The translations under genes were made by a program, and so were the position numbers. Positions 53,433 through 62,436 of a stretch of 64,000 nt of DNA are shown here, in pieces (position 1 is the stretch's first letter; each line of letters opens with the position of its first letter). A model generated the notes under the pieces. It made no database searches, was not told the DNA's origin, and was given only the letters and a program-made list of their open reading frames with translations. The DNA is taken from contig JBBFLE010000007.1 in assembly GCA_037481695.1 (NCBI GenBank), positions 108,340 through 172,339 on the forward strand. Direction: 5' to 3'. Source of the stretch: a bacterium. GTDB taxonomy: Bacteria; Desulfobacterota; Desulfocorpusculales; Desulfocorpusculum.

Positions 53433-54830
53433 ATGGAGGAAAAAAGAAAAGAGCAGGAGGCCTTTGGGATTCTGGAGGGCTTTTTTTGTCCCAAGAGCGT
53501 GGCTGTGATAGGGGCCAGTCCATCTCCCCACAAGGGGGGCCATGCTCTGGTTGCCAATCTCATGGATTATTGTGGGGAGAAACTATATCCCGTCAACCCT
53601 AATTACCAAGAGGTCTTGGGAAGACCTTGCTACGGCTCTGTGGAAGAGCTACCTGAGACGGTAGATCTGGCCATCGTGTTTGTGCCGGCCAAGGATGTGC
53701 CCCGAGTGATAGCACAGTGTGGGAGAAAGGGTATCACGAGGGTGATGATTCAAAGCGCAGGATTTGCGGAAACAGGAAAGCAGGGTCGGATGCTTCAGGA
53801 AAGGTCTCTGGCAGAGGCCCGTGGTGCAGGCATCCGGATCTGGGGGCCCAACTGCATGGGGCTTATCAACGGTCATACCCGCATGGTGGCCTCCTTCATG
53901 AGGCCCCATGTGTGGAAAGACATCTTGAGACCTGGGGATGTCTCTGTGGTGGTGCAAAGCGGTATGGCCTCTGCAGGATTTCTGATGCAGGTCATCAGTG
54001 AGGGCTATTTCGGGCTCAGCAAGGCCTGCTCCATAGGAAACCGCTGCGACATAAACGAATGCGACCTCCTGGAGTATTTTGCCCAGGATCCTCAAACCCA
54101 AGTGGTGGCAATGTATCTGGAATCCGTTTCAGAGCCGTCCAGATTCAGAAGGGCCATTGAGAACCTGGGGAAACCCGTTGTGCTCTTAAGAGGTGGACTC
54201 AGCCGGGGAGGTGCCAGGGCTGCCCAGAGTCATACGGGTACATTGGCCGGAGATGCGAAGGTGGCAGAGGGTTTCTTCAGACAATTAAAGATCCAGAGGG
54301 CTTACGACTTCCTGGAATTGATGGATCTGACCAAGGCTCTTTCTGTGTGGAAGGGCAAGAAGGGAGGCAGGCGGATTGCAGTGGTGACATTTAGCGGAGC
54401 GGCCGGAATCGTGGCTTCAGACCACCTGGAAAGCCGGGCAATGGCCTTGGCCCAGCTTTCCTCCAGCACCTGCGCAAAACTCAAAGAGGTCTTTCCCCCC
54501 TGGATGGAACCTTCTAATCCCGTGGACATATGGCCTGCCATAGAAAGAAGCGGTAGGGAGAAAGCCTACCTGTGGACTTTGCATGCACTGGTGAATGACC
54601 CGGGGGTCGAAGCCATACACGTGCACATGTACGTGGATGGGGCACTGGTGGAGGGCTCATGGAAGCTACTAGAACCGCTTGCTTCATGGCCGGGAAGATC
54701 AGCCCTTTGGCTCATAGGGGACACCAGATGTTTTATACAGGTGAGGCAAAAGGTGGAGGCCATGGGTATTCCTGTCTTCGGAGAGATTCAAAGGGGCATA
54801 AGGGCCCTGGCATTGAGCCTGGAGGAATAA
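53433..54830 (+). CDS. Acyl-CoA synthetase (NDP-forming) alpha-type subunit
   Basis: 465 residues. A CoA-binding Rossmann domain (SVAVIGASPSPHKGGHALV, VDLAIVFVPA, GIRIWGPNCMGLIN) is followed by succinyl-CoA-ligase-like domains with the phosphohistidine loop AAQSHTGTLAGD and VVTFSGAAGIVASDHLE. This is the alpha half of ADP-forming acetate/acyl-CoA ligases, which make ATP from acyl-CoA. The ATP-grasp beta half is missing from the protein, and no such gene is adjacent, so it needs a partner elsewhere or has another role. Confidence 0.88.
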   Translation: MEEKRKEQEAFGILEGFFCPKSVAVIGASPSPHKGGHALVANLMDYCGEKLYPVNPNYQEVLGRPCYGSVEELPETVDLAIVFVPAKDVPRVIAQCGRKGITRVMIQSAGFAETGKQGRMLQERSLAEARGAGIRIWGPNCMGLINGHTRMVASFMRPHVWKDILRPGDVSVVVQSGMASAGFLMQVISEGYFGLSKACSIGNRCDINECDLLEYFAQDPQTQVVAMYLESVSEPSRFRRAIENLGKPVVLLRGGLSRGGARAAQSHTGTLAGDAKVAEGFFRQLKIQRAYDFLELMDLTKALSVWKGKKGGRRIAVVTFSGAAGIVASDHLESRAMALAQLSSSTCAKLKEVFPPWMEPSNPVDIWPAIERSGREKAYLWTLHALVNDPGVEAIHVHMYVDGALVEGSWKLLEPLASWPGRSALWLIGDTRCFIQVRQKVEAMGIPVFGEIQRGIRALALSLEE

Positions 54831-55121
54831 CGGGTGTATTAATGATTGGCAATAAACAATCAGGCAGGGTGGCTTTGAGATCTCCTGCCATAACAAGCCT
54901 TACAACCAAAGAGTTTTCTTTTTCCATTTGGGATCCAGCCGGAATCAGAAGCCGAAAATGGCTTCATGTGAGGGAACTTCGAAAATGCAGGCCCCAAGAT
55001 AGCTGATCCTGGGGTAAGATCCCAGTAACAAAGGCATGCCACAAGATCAGCCACAAAAAAATGGCTTGAGCTAAAGTGGCCTAGTAGGATACCTTTGAAG
55101 CAGTCAAAAAAAGGGGCTGAA
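54831..55121. other. Intergenic region with small inverted repeats
   Basis: No gene is supported. Short dyads are seen: TGATTG/CAATCA (54842-54861) with an 8-base spacer, and GGCAGG/CCTGCC (about 54863-54890). Neither has a T run. An AAGGGG ribosome site ends the region. Confidence 0.35.
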
Positions 55122-55472
55122 ATGAGAACTTCACTAGTCAGGTGTTTATTTGCCTTGGCGTTGATATTTTTGATGGCCAGCGCTCCTAGCGCTTTGGCCC
55201 AAGACCCAGAGAAATTCCGCCAGAGACTGGAGAAGAATCTGTCCAAGAAGACAGTGCCGCTCTTTGAAGAATCAGCCAAAGCTCTTTGTGTTTGTCACGA
55301 TGCAGCTATGGAAGGGCATGTGGGGGTGCTTCAGTACGACTTCCAAGGCGGCGGGAGCGCCTCTTTTTACAAGGTCTACTGCATGGTGATCACCGGGTAT
55401 CCAGCCTCCCCACCCTGGACCGGGATCGGCTCTTCGAATTGTAATGTCTGGAGTGCGATCCCTGGGCGCTAG
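55122..55472 (+). CDS. Small secreted protein of unknown function with a CxCH motif
   Basis: 116 residues with a clear signal peptide (MRTSLVRCLFALALIFLMAS..., cleavage near ALAQ). The mature part has a charged helix (DPEKFRQRLEKNLSKK), then ALCVCHDAAMEGH and a Gly/Ser-rich segment with two more cysteines (KVYCM, SSNCNVW). CVCH resembles a heme c motif with one residue missing, but standard heme ligation needs CxxCH. A metal or disulfide role is possible. AAGGGG precedes ATG 55122. No family recognised. Confidence 0.6.
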   Translation: MRTSLVRCLFALALIFLMASAPSALAQDPEKFRQRLEKNLSKKTVPLFEESAKALCVCHDAAMEGHVGVLQYDFQGGGSASFYKVYCMVITGYPASPPWTGIGSSNCNVWSAIPGR

Positions 55473-55576
55473 TGCACATTTTCGAAAGAACCCATATGCT
55501 GATCCCTCGGGGGCGTGGCTTTTTGCTTTGGGCGGTAGGATTGCCTGCCTCGGCTGAAGGTCCAAGCCAGGAGTCC

Positions 55577-56104
55577 TCAGAGAGACAGACCCCTTTCTAT
55601 GGATTCGCGTACCTGCGGGTCGGGTTTGAAACCCAGCTCTTCGGCCCTTTGCAGGTGATCCATGGCCTCCTGATTCCTCTGCAGCTTGTGGAGGGCTATG
55701 GCCAGATGGTGGTGCACCAAGGCTGATTCAGGGTTTATCTCCAGGGCAGCCCTGGCATAAACAATGGCCTGCTCCCACATCCCTTTCTGCAGGAAGGAGA
55801 ATGCCAGGTTGCAAAGGGCCTGAAAAGAGTGGGGGGAGATCTCCAGGGCCTTTTGGTTAGCCTCGATACATTGATCCAGATTCCCCTGCCGGAAGTAAAT
55901 TCCTCCCATGTTGATCAAGGCCTCCACCATGGTGGGCCGTAGTTGCAGGGATTTCTGGAATTCGGCCAGGGCCTCCTCCATCTGATTGTTTTGCAAATAT
56001 GCCAGGCCCAGATTGTAGTGGGCCTCCACCGAGTTGGGATAGAAACGCAAGTATTCCAAATGCCTGCGTATGAGATCCGTTTGGGGCTGGTCTGTGCTGC
56101 TCAT
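55577..56104 (-). CDS. TPR-repeat protein
   Basis: 175 residues with about four tetratricopeptide repeats (SVEAHYNLGLAYLQNNQMEEAL, TMVEALINMGGIYFRQGNLDQ, SFQALCNLAFSFLQKGMWEQ, SALVHHHLAIALHKLQRNQE). No signal peptide. GGAGG lies just before ATG 56104, which favours it over the ATG 21 bases upstream. It is a protein-interaction module of unknown partner. Confidence 0.85.
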   Translation of the reverse strand: MSSTDQPQTDLIRRHLEYLRFYPNSVEAHYNLGLAYLQNNQMEEALAEFQKSLQLRPTMVEALINMGGIYFRQGNLDQCIEANQKALEISPHSFQALCNLAFSFLQKGMWEQAIVYARAALEINPESALVHHHLAIALHKLQRNQEAMDHLQRAEELGFKPDPQVRESIERGLSL

Positions 56105-56204
56105 TGTACCTCCAAGTGTAGGCAAGTGGGCTTGTAGAAGTTATAATAAGATAAAATGCCACAAAGACCTAGGCCAGGACAAACAGGCCTTTGGGACGAT
56201 TGAG

Positions 56205-56582
56205 TTGAATCGCTTTTCTGTTATAAAGACTCCCCTGTGCCCCTTTTGCAATAAAGAGCTGCCCAGATGCTTTCCGGGAGGCATAGGACAGGCCAGTCAG
56301 TTCGAGGGCGGGGTCTGCCACTGTGGGGCTGTCTTTGGGTCTGATCCCAGGGGGAACAACCTGGGAGCCCTTCTCATGGATGTGCTTCTTTTTGCCTGTG
56401 GTGGAAACTGGGAGAGATTCATGGAGCTTCGCCAGGGGGAGGATTACACAGAGGTGTGGCTGTATGGTTACAATGAAAGGCTTCATCACCTGGTGCCCAA
56501 TACACAGGGGCCCCGCAGGGGAGTGGGGACTCTTTTCCTGGTAAAGATGGTGCAGGGGGCCAAGGAGATAGCAGGCCATTGA
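56205..56582 (+). CDS. Small cysteine-containing protein of unknown function (possible zinc ribbon)
   Basis: About 125 residues from a proposed TTG start. It has CPFCNKELPRC and, 20 residues later, VCHCGAVFG, a spacing that could form a zinc ribbon. The rest (ALLMDVLLFACGGNWERFMEL, YTEVWLYGYNERLHHLVPN) looks folded and is rich in aromatic residues. A TATAAT lies at 56142-56147. The start is uncertain because no ATG is in frame nearby and the longer frame upstream overlaps the divergent TPR gene. I do not recognise the family. Confidence 0.55.
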   Translation: MNRFSVIKTPLCPFCNKELPRCFPGGIGQASQFEGGVCHCGAVFGSDPRGNNLGALLMDVLLFACGGNWERFMELRQGEDYTEVWLYGYNERLHHLVPNTQGPRRGVGTLFLVKMVQGAKEIAGH

Positions 56583-56719
56583 CAGGTTTGACTCCCTTTG
56601 TATATTCTACCCCGGATTATTTGCCGAGGAATTCTAATTCCCTGCCGGGCCGGGAGTCAGAGGTTTGAAAGCAGTAGACTGGTTTTTGTATGAGTATTGA
56701 GGGAGGAGGTTTTTGTTCC

Positions 56720-59700
56720 ATGGAGAAGGTCGGCGCAGTGTTGGTGGCGGGCGGTGGTATCGCTGGCGTGCAGGCGGCGCTGGATCTGGCAGATTCTGGG
56801 TACTACGTGTACCTGGTAGAGCAATCGGCAGCCATAGGTGGGGTAATGTCGCAACTGGATAAGACCTTTCCCACAAATGACTGCTCCATGTGTATTCTCT
56901 CGCCCAAGCTTGTGGAGTGCGGAAGGCACTTGAACATCCAGATCCTGACCTTGAGCGAAGTAGAAGAGGTCAAGGGTGAAGAGGGTAACTTCGAGGTCAC
57001 AGTGCTCAAGCACCCTAGATATGTGGACGAGAGCAAGTGTGTGGCCTGCGGCATCTGTGCCCAGAAGTGCCCCAGGAAGGTGGACAATCCCTTTGACGAG
57101 GGACTGGGCCAAAGAAAAGCCATCTACGTGCTGTATCCTCAGGCTGTGCCCCTAAAGTACGCCATTGACCGGGCTCACTGCATTTACTTTGAGAAGGGCA
57201 AGTGTAGGGCTTGTGAGAAGTTCTGTGAAAACAAGGCCATAGATTTCGAGCAAAAAGAGCAGAGGCTGACACTGAGGGTGGGCTCGGTGATCTTGGCCCC
57301 GGGCTTCGAGATCTTCGACGCAGATCTCATCTCACACTACGGTTACTCCCGTTTCCCCAATGTGGTCACGGCAAAGGAGTTCGAGAGGATTCTTAGCGCT
57401 TCCGGGCCGTACCAGGGGCACCTGGTGAGGCCTTCAGACCAGAAGGAACCCAAGAGGATAGCCTGGGTTCAGTGCGTGGGATCCAGAAACATTAATCAGT
57501 GTGACCATAGCTATTGCTCAGCGGTTTGCTGCATGTATGCCATAAAGGAGGCTGTCATTGCCAAAGAGCACAGCCACCATCCCTTGGACACTGCTATTTT
57601 CTTCATGGACATGAGGACCTATGGGAAGGGTTTTGAACGCTACTACAACAGGGCCCAGGAGGAGATGGGGGTCAGATTCATCCGCTCCAGGGTGCACACC
57701 ATAATAGAGGAGCCCGAGACCAAGGATCTTCTCATCAGGTACATAGGGGAGGATGGAAAGGTCACCGAGGAGCTCTTCGACATGGTGGTTCTCTCCGTGG
57801 GACTTCAGACCTCCCAGGAGTTGGTGGAAAAGGCCCAAAAGTTGGGTATAAAGCTCAATGAGCACCGTTTTTGCGCCACCAGCAGCTTTCAACCCGTGGC
57901 CACCTCCAGGGCAGGAGTATATGTTTGCGGGGCTTTCCAGGGGCCCAAAGACATCCCCCAGGCAGTGATGGAGGCAAGTGCAGCTGCGGCCAGCGCTGCC
58001 TCGGCACTTTCAGAGGTGAGAGGCACCCTGGTCAAAGAAAAAACCTATCCAGAAGAAAGAACTGTTGTAGGAGAACCTCCTCGCATCGGGGTCTTTGTGT
58101 GCAATTGCGGCATAAACATAGGCTCTGTGGTGAGTGTGCCAGAAGTGGCGGAATTTGCAGCCACCTTACCCTATGTGGTGCATGTGGACCAGAATCTGTT
58201 TTCCTGCTCCCAGGACACCCAGGACCGAATGAAGGCCATCATTCAGGAGAAGAAGTTGAACCGTGTTGTGGTGGCCTCCTGCAGTCCCCGCACCCATGAG
58301 CCCCTTTTCCAGGAAACCTGCCAGGAAGCCGGCATCAACAAGTATCTCTTTGAAATGGCAAACATAAGGGATCAGTGCTCCTGGGTGCACCAGAGCTCCC
58401 CCAAGGAGGCAACTGAAAAGGCCAAGGACCTGGTGCGGATGGCTGTGGCCAAGGCTGCCATGTTGGAACCTCTCAAGGAGGTAGAGTTGGGTCTTACTCA
58501 GTCGGCCTTGGTGGTGGGAGGTGGTGTGGCAGGCATGGTGGCAGCCAGGGAATTGTCAGCGCAGGGTTTTCAGGTCACCCTGGTGGAGAAAGAAGGAGTG
58601 CTGGGGGGCAATGCCCTCAATATACGCCATACCTGGAGGGGTGAGGATTCCCAGGCTTTTCTGAAAAAGCTCATAGAAGAGGTTCAGGAGGACCCCAGGA
58701 TCAATGTTTACCTGAACACGCAGGTGACGGGAGTAGAAGGATTCATGGGGAATTTCACTTCCACCCTGAGGGTTGGAGGAAACGGCTCTGGAGAAGCAGT
58801 TGAAGTGCGCCATGGGGCAGTTGTCATAGCCACGGGTGCAAGGGAATCCAAGCCCACTGAGTACATGTATGGTGAGGATCCTCGGGTCCTGACAGCTCAG
58901 GAGTTCGACAGGCTTTGGGCCCAGGGGGATCCCAGGGTAAAAAAGGCCAAGAGCATAGCTTTTATCCAGTGTGTGGGCTCCAGGGAGCCCCACAGACCCT
59001 ATTGCAGCAAGGTTTGCTGCACCCATACTTGCCAAAGTGCAGTAAGGCTAAAACAAGAGGATCCAGAGCGGGATGTAATGGTTTTTTATAGGGACGTGCG
59101 TACCTATGGATTCAACGAGGATCATTACAAGGCCGCAAGAGAGCAAGGTGTGCTCTTTTTCCGTTTTGATGTGGAGAATAAACCCAAGGTGGTGAGGACT
59201 TCTTCTGGAGCCTTGGAGCTCAAAGGAATGGACCATGTACTGGGGCTTCCTGTGAGCCTGGAGCCAGATCTTGTGATTCTGGCTGCAGCCATAGAACCCA
59301 ATGAAAACCAAGGACTGGCACAGCTTTACAAGGTGCCCCTCAATGACGACGGATTTTTCTTGGAAGCCCACATGAAGCTCAGACCCGTGGATTTTGCCAC
59401 AGACGGGGTATTTCTGGCAGGATTGGCCCATTATCCAAAGCCTCTGGATGAGTCCATAGCCCAAGCCAAGGCAGCAGCAGCCCGGGCAGTGACCGTACTG
59501 GCCACCCAGAAGATGCAGGTGGGCGGAAAGGTGGCCTATGCTGATCCCAAGAAGTGCACGGGATGCGGGGTTTGCGAATTGGTGTGTGCTTACAAGGCCG
59601 TGAGCCTCAAACCAGATACCCTCAGCTCTGAGGTGAATGAGGCCCTTTGCAAGGGCTGCGGCACCTGCGTTTCCTCCTGCAGATCAGGGGCGCTTTCTCT

Positions 59701-59755
59701 GAAGGGCTTCAACGACCCCCAGATATTCGCCATGATAGACGCACTCAGTGCTTGA
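56720..59755 (+). CDS. hdrA: Long-form heterodisulfide reductase subunit A (HdrA), two FAD modules
   Basis: 1011 residues. The first module has a FAD loop (VLVAGGGIAGVQAALDLA), CVACGICAQKCP and further cysteine groups (CRACEKFC). The second starts with VFVCNCGINIGSVV near residue ~460, a typical HdrA N-terminal domain, followed by another FAD loop (ALVVGGGVAGMVAARELS). At the C terminus are two [4Fe-4S] motifs, CTGCGVCELVC and CKGCGTCVSSC. HdrA is the flavin-based electron-bifurcating subunit. ATG 56720 has GGGAGGAGG in place; ATG 56690 does not. It heads the Flx/Hdr operon. Confidence 0.93.
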   Translation: MEKVGAVLVAGGGIAGVQAALDLADSGYYVYLVEQSAAIGGVMSQLDKTFPTNDCSMCILSPKLVECGRHLNIQILTLSEVEEVKGEEGNFEVTVLKHPRYVDESKCVACGICAQKCPRKVDNPFDEGLGQRKAIYVLYPQAVPLKYAIDRAHCIYFEKGKCRACEKFCENKAIDFEQKEQRLTLRVGSVILAPGFEIFDADLISHYGYSRFPNVVTAKEFERILSASGPYQGHLVRPSDQKEPKRIAWVQCVGSRNINQCDHSYCSAVCCMYAIKEAVIAKEHSHHPLDTAIFFMDMRTYGKGFERYYNRAQEEMGVRFIRSRVHTIIEEPETKDLLIRYIGEDGKVTEELFDMVVLSVGLQTSQELVEKAQKLGIKLNEHRFCATSSFQPVATSRAGVYVCGAFQGPKDIPQAVMEASAAAASAASALSEVRGTLVKEKTYPEERTVVGEPPRIGVFVCNCGINIGSVVSVPEVAEFAATLPYVVHVDQNLFSCSQDTQDRMKAIIQEKKLNRVVVASCSPRTHEPLFQETCQEAGINKYLFEMANIRDQCSWVHQSSPKEATEKAKDLVRMAVAKAAMLEPLKEVELGLTQSALVVGGGVAGMVAARELSAQGFQVTLVEKEGVLGGNALNIRHTWRGEDSQAFLKKLIEEVQEDPRINVYLNTQVTGVEGFMGNFTSTLRVGGNGSGEAVEVRHGAVVIATGARESKPTEYMYGEDPRVLTAQEFDRLWAQGDPRVKKAKSIAFIQCVGSREPHRPYCSKVCCTHTCQSAVRLKQEDPERDVMVFYRDVRTYGFNEDHYKAAREQGVLFFRFDVENKPKVVRTSSGALELKGMDHVLGLPVSLEPDLVILAAAIEPNENQGLAQLYKVPLNDDGFFLEAHMKLRPVDFATDGVFLAGLAHYPKPLDESIAQAKAAAARAVTVLATQKMQVGGKVAYADPKKCTGCGVCELVCAYKAVSLKPDTLSSEVNEALCKGCGTCVSSCRSGALSLKGFNDPQIFAMIDALSA

Positions 59756-59806
59756 GGATACGAAGAGAGGAGGCTCTGAGAGCTTTTCCCCGGGAGGATA
59801 TTCGTC

Positions 59807-60259
59807 ATGCAACAGGCAATGCAACAAAGTGACACATGGGAGCCCAAGATCCTGGCGTTTCTATGCAACTGGTGCAGCTATGCAGGGGCAGACCTGGCTG
59901 GAGTGAGTCGACTGCAGTATCCACCCAACATCAGAGTCATCCGGATACCCTGCTCTGGGCGCATGAATCCGGCCTTCATAGTTGCAGCTCTTAGAAACGG
60001 GGTTGACGGAGTGCTGGTTTCAGGTTGCCATCCGGGAGACTGCCATTACCTGAGTGGTAACTACTTTGCCAGGCGGAAATTCACGGTTTTCAAGAGCCTA
60101 CTTGAGTACATGGGTGTTGAGGAAGGCAGGGTGCACTTCTCTTGGGTTTCGGCTGCAGAGGGGGAAAAATTCTCTCAAGTTGTAAGGGAAGTAACTGAGA
60201 AGGTCAAGGCTTTGGGGCCAGCAAGGAATTACGTGCGAGAGAAGATCGAGGTGTGCTAA
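59807..60259 (+). CDS. flxD: FlxD/MvhD-like [2Fe-2S] electron-transfer subunit
   Basis: 150 residues. MvhD-family cysteines are visible in FLCNWCSYAGADLAG and VSGCHPGDCHYLSGN, with RIPCSGRMNP between. MvhD-type subunits bring electrons from a hydrogenase or flavin oxidoreductase to HdrA. CGGGAGG precedes the ATG, 51 bases after hdrA. It ends 2 bases before the next gene. Confidence 0.92.
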   Translation: MQQAMQQSDTWEPKILAFLCNWCSYAGADLAGVSRLQYPPNIRVIRIPCSGRMNPAFIVAALRNGVDGVLVSGCHPGDCHYLSGNYFARRKFTVFKSLLEYMGVEEGRVHFSWVSAAEGEKFSQVVREVTEKVKALGPARNYVREKIEVC

Positions 60260-60261
60260 AG

Positions 60262-61212
60262 ATGGAGAAAATAGCTGAGCAGATCCGATCAGAGGCGAGC
60301 CGGCTGCTGGAAAAGGGTGAGGTGGAGTTGGTGGTAGGTTTCCGCAAGGGAAGCATCCCCATGGTTAGCCGCCCCTGGCTGGCCCGAACCCCCCAGGAGG
60401 CCAAGGAGCTTCACTGGGACGGCTTTTGTAACCTCAACTTGGCCAACTACTTGACCAAGAGGAAAGAAAAGGTGGCAGTGGTGGCCAAAGGGTGTGATTC
60501 TCGGTCATTGGTGCTCCACATGCAGGAGCATCAAATAACCAGAGACCAGGTGGTGATCCTGGGAGTTCCATGTCAGGGAATGCTGGACCGCAGGAAGCTG
60601 CAAGAGGCCGTGGGGCTGGATAGGGAGATCTTGGAGGTGGAAGAGGCCGACGGTTTGGTGCATCTTCGGGGCAGAGATCTGCAAGAGAGCCTTCCCAGGC
60701 AGGAGGCCCTGCAGCAGTGTTGTTCCATCTGCGAGCATCGAAATCCTGTGCTAAAAGACCTGGTTTTGGCTGAGGAGCTAAAGGAGCAGAAGGCCGAACG
60801 GTTCAGGGACATACTGGAGATGGAGAGGAAGTCAGCCCAGGAACGCTGGGAGGCCTTTAGGCAGGTGCTGAGCACTTGTATCAGGTGCTATGCATGCCGC
60901 AACGCCTGTCCCCACTGCTATTGCCCCGAATGTTTTGTGGATTGCTCCAGGCCCCAGTGGGTGGGCAAGTCTCAAGATCCACAAGATGTTTTCACATTCC
61001 ACCTGTTCAGGGCTTTTCATATGGCAGGCCGATGTACTGATTGCGGCTCATGTGAAAGAGCTTGTCCCATGGGTATCCCTGTGAGGCTTCTCACTCGCAA
61101 ACTAGAAAAGGAGATAAAGGAGCGATGGGGATATGAAGCTGGGGTGAGCTTGGAAGGGGTGCCTCCACTGGCCACTTACCAGCCTGACGACCCCCAGGAT
61201 TTCATCCTGTGA
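60262..61212 (+). CDS. flxC: FlxC-like iron-sulfur protein of the Flx/Hdr operon
   Basis: 316 residues. The first ~190 are related to the FrhB/FdhB flavin-binding superfamily (VVAKGCDSRSLVLHMQEHQI, VILGVPCQGMLD, QQCCSICEHRNP). The C-terminal part has two [4Fe-4S] motifs, CIRCYACRNACPHCYC and CTDCGSCERACPMGIP. It lies between the MvhD-like and AsrA-like genes. In Desulfovibrio vulgaris the FlxABCD module oxidises NADH and feeds HdrABC; naming this one FlxC is by position and domain content and is tentative. Confidence 0.8.
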   Translation: MEKIAEQIRSEASRLLEKGEVELVVGFRKGSIPMVSRPWLARTPQEAKELHWDGFCNLNLANYLTKRKEKVAVVAKGCDSRSLVLHMQEHQITRDQVVILGVPCQGMLDRRKLQEAVGLDREILEVEEADGLVHLRGRDLQESLPRQEALQQCCSICEHRNPVLKDLVLAEELKEQKAERFRDILEMERKSAQERWEAFRQVLSTCIRCYACRNACPHCYCPECFVDCSRPQWVGKSQDPQDVFTFHLFRAFHMAGRCTDCGSCERACPMGIPVRLLTRKLEKEIKERWGYEAGVSLEGVPPLATYQPDDPQDFIL

Positions 61213-61213
61213 C

Positions 61214-61303
61214 ATGGAAGCTATAGGCGTGGCTTCAGGCATCAAGGGTAAGGAGACTGTGGCTAGTTCTATGAGAAAGCTGGCAATGGAAAGGGCAAAG
61301 TAG
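61214..61303 (+). CDS. Possible 29-codon small reading frame
   Basis: An ATG two bases after the previous stop opens a 29-residue frame (begins MEAIGVASGIKGKE, ends in TAG at 61301-61303). It has no convincing ribosome site of its own, though it could be coupled to the preceding stop. The peptide is basic with no known family. It may be chance; it is listed because the flx genes are otherwise tightly packed and this 169-base gap is odd. Confidence 0.2.
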   Translation: MEAIGVASGIKGKETVASSMRKLAMERAK

Positions 61304-61381
61304 TAGATCTTGCAGGTTTGAGGTGGATTTCTCGAGGCTTGCTCCAAGAGGGGCGGAAAGAAAAGGCGAGGGTGGATGGTG

Positions 61382-62416
61382 ATGGAAGCTAAGACTCTTG
61401 CAAAGAAGGACCTTCCCGGGTTTCTGGACGGCTTGAGGGGGAAGGGGATTGAAATATGGGGGCCCCAGAAAGTACAGGGAGCTGTGGAGTTGGGATTGCT
61501 GGGCCCCGGGGTGGAGCCGTATTTGAACCACAGCAATGTGAGGCTTTCGCCCAAGGCATTGGTCTTTCCCCAGTCGGAGAGGATGTTTGTTTTTACCACC
61601 GACCGCAACAGAGAGGATGCCTTCATCCTGAAAGAGGTGGAGGAAAAGGGGGAAAGCAGGCTGGTATTCGGCATCCGGCCTTGCGATGCCAGGGCCTTCT
61701 TGATCCTGGACAAGGTGTTCCTGGTTCAAGGGGCTGCACAGGATCCTTACTACAAGAAAAAGCGTGAGGGGATGGTGTTGGTGGGATTGGGCTGCAACAG
61801 GCCCTGTTCCACATGCTTTTGCCACTGGACAGGAGGGGGACCCTTTTCCAGAGAGGGCCTGGATATACTCATGACAGACCTGGGGGATGATTTGCTCCTG
61901 GAGGCTGTCTCTGAGAAAGGCAAAGATCTGCTGGCAGGTTGGGACCTAAAAAACGCTGAGTCAAGCTTCCTGGAGCAAGCCGGGAAAATGGCGCAAGAGG
62001 CCCTAGGTATTATGGGATCGCAAGTGGATCCCAGCCCTATTCGTAAGAAGCCTCTGCTGGAGAGCTTTGGTCAAGCTTATTGGGAAAGAGTGCATGAGCC
62101 ATGTATCAAGTGTGGTACCTGCACATACTTGTGTCCTACTTGCAGCTGTTTCGACATACAGGACGAGGTGAGGGGACTATGCGGGCTCAGGGGAAGAAAC
62201 TGGGATAGCTGTATGTTCCCGCTGACCACCCTTCACGCCTCAGGTCACAATCCAAGGCCTACTGGCAAGGAAAGATTCCGTCAGCGTTTTATGCACAAAT
62301 TGAGATACTTTCAGGACGACTTTGGAACTGTCATGTGCGTTGGCTGCGGAAGGTGCGTGCAATATTGCCCGGTGAATATAGACATCAGGGAGATCATCAG
62401 GGAGATGAGCGCGTGA
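61382..62416 (+). CDS. flxB: FlxB/AsrA-like iron-sulfur subunit
   Basis: 344 residues, similar to the AsrA/HydB family of anaerobic sulfite reductase and sulfhydrogenase subunits. Motifs: VFGIRPCDARAFLILDKVF, GLGCNRPCSTCFCHW, and two [4Fe-4S] groups CIKCGTCTYLCPTCSCFD and CVGCGRCVQYCPVNID. ATG 61382 has GAGGG nine bases upstream; ATG 61376 is closer. It hands electrons between the FAD/NAD subunit downstream and the HdrA side. Confidence 0.88.
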   Translation: MEAKTLAKKDLPGFLDGLRGKGIEIWGPQKVQGAVELGLLGPGVEPYLNHSNVRLSPKALVFPQSERMFVFTTDRNREDAFILKEVEEKGESRLVFGIRPCDARAFLILDKVFLVQGAAQDPYYKKKREGMVLVGLGCNRPCSTCFCHWTGGGPFSREGLDILMTDLGDDLLLEAVSEKGKDLLAGWDLKNAESSFLEQAGKMAQEALGIMGSQVDPSPIRKKPLLESFGQAYWERVHEPCIKCGTCTYLCPTCSCFDIQDEVRGLCGLRGRNWDSCMFPLTTLHASGHNPRPTGKERFRQRFMHKLRYFQDDFGTVMCVGCGRCVQYCPVNIDIREIIREMSA

Positions 62417-62436
62417 GTCCCACAGGAGAGGCGGAG

